Source of the DNA: Candidatus Coatesiibacteriota bacterium
GTDB taxonomy: Bacteria; RBG-13-66-14
NCBI GenBank assembly: GCA_014728185.1
Contig: WJMB01000193.1
Location: forward strand, 1-12,467
Length of the DNA stretch: 12,467 nt
Direction of reading: 5' to 3'
The notes below the pieces were generated by a model, which was not told the DNA's origin, searched no databases, and worked only from the letters and a program-made list of their open reading frames with translations. Within the stretch, counting starts at the first letter, position 1, and the number at the start of each line of letters is the position of its first letter. Made by a program: the position numbers and the translations under genes. Positions 12,436 through 12,467 of the stretch are shown here, in pieces.

Positions 12436-12467
12436 GGAGTCCTCCCGTGCATTGTGCAGAAGGAACG

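Overview
The window looks like a chromosomal piece of a GC-rich, Gram-negative (diderm) bacterium, probably from an uncultured or poorly sampled phylum. It has an outer-membrane polysaccharide exporter (Wza-like) with its chain-length partner (Wzz-like), a prolipoprotein diacylglyceryl transferase, flavin-dependent thymidylate synthase instead of ThyA, and textbook sigma-54 (-24/-12) promoters. The small secreted Trp/Tyr-rich protein recalls beta-sandwich domains seen in secreted proteins of FCB-related candidate phyla; that is an impression from memory, not a search result. Genes are GC-rich with many GTG/TTG starts. Several intergenic stretches are long and visibly AT-richer.

Layout. (1) 1-280: right end of an insertion sequence, with the N-terminus of a zinc-ribbon transposase, its promoter, an operator-like palindrome and a terminal inverted repeat. 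(2) 281-1026: AT-rich, no convincing gene. (3) 1027-2930, minus strand: hotdog thioesterase, class V aminotransferase/cysteine-desulfurase-like enzyme and a DUF3343 Se/S-carrier-like protein, the last two joined by a GTGA overlap. (4) 3012-3194: a long inverted repeat holding two perfect sigma-54 promoters that face each other, one reading into the thioesterase operon and one toward lgt. (5) 3347-4275: lgt with a clear terminator. (6) 4363-4471: a 109-bp MITE-like element whose ends and subterminal motif match the insertion sequence at the left edge. (7) 4472-4913: AT-rich, no gene. (8) 4914-5716: monocistronic secreted protein with strong promoter, leader hairpin and terminator. (9) 5717-6092: no gene. 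(10) 6093-7831: zinc-ribbon coiled-coil protein and isoaspartyl peptidase, coupled by a TTGA overlap. (11) 7871-10445: wza-wzz pair with its own promoter and a downstream hairpin. (12) 10452-12353: thyX and a geranylgeranyl-reductase-family flavoprotein, coupled by a GTGA overlap, with a sigma-70 promoter. (13) 12421-12467: a third sigma-54 promoter reading out of the window, followed by a ribosome binding site.

How the genes work together. The window is a set of short, separate operons, nearly all on the minus strand. The most coherent functional pair is the aminotransferase plus DUF3343, which suggests sulfur or selenium handling. The most unusual features are the face-to-face sigma-54 promoter palindrome and the IS/MITE pair.
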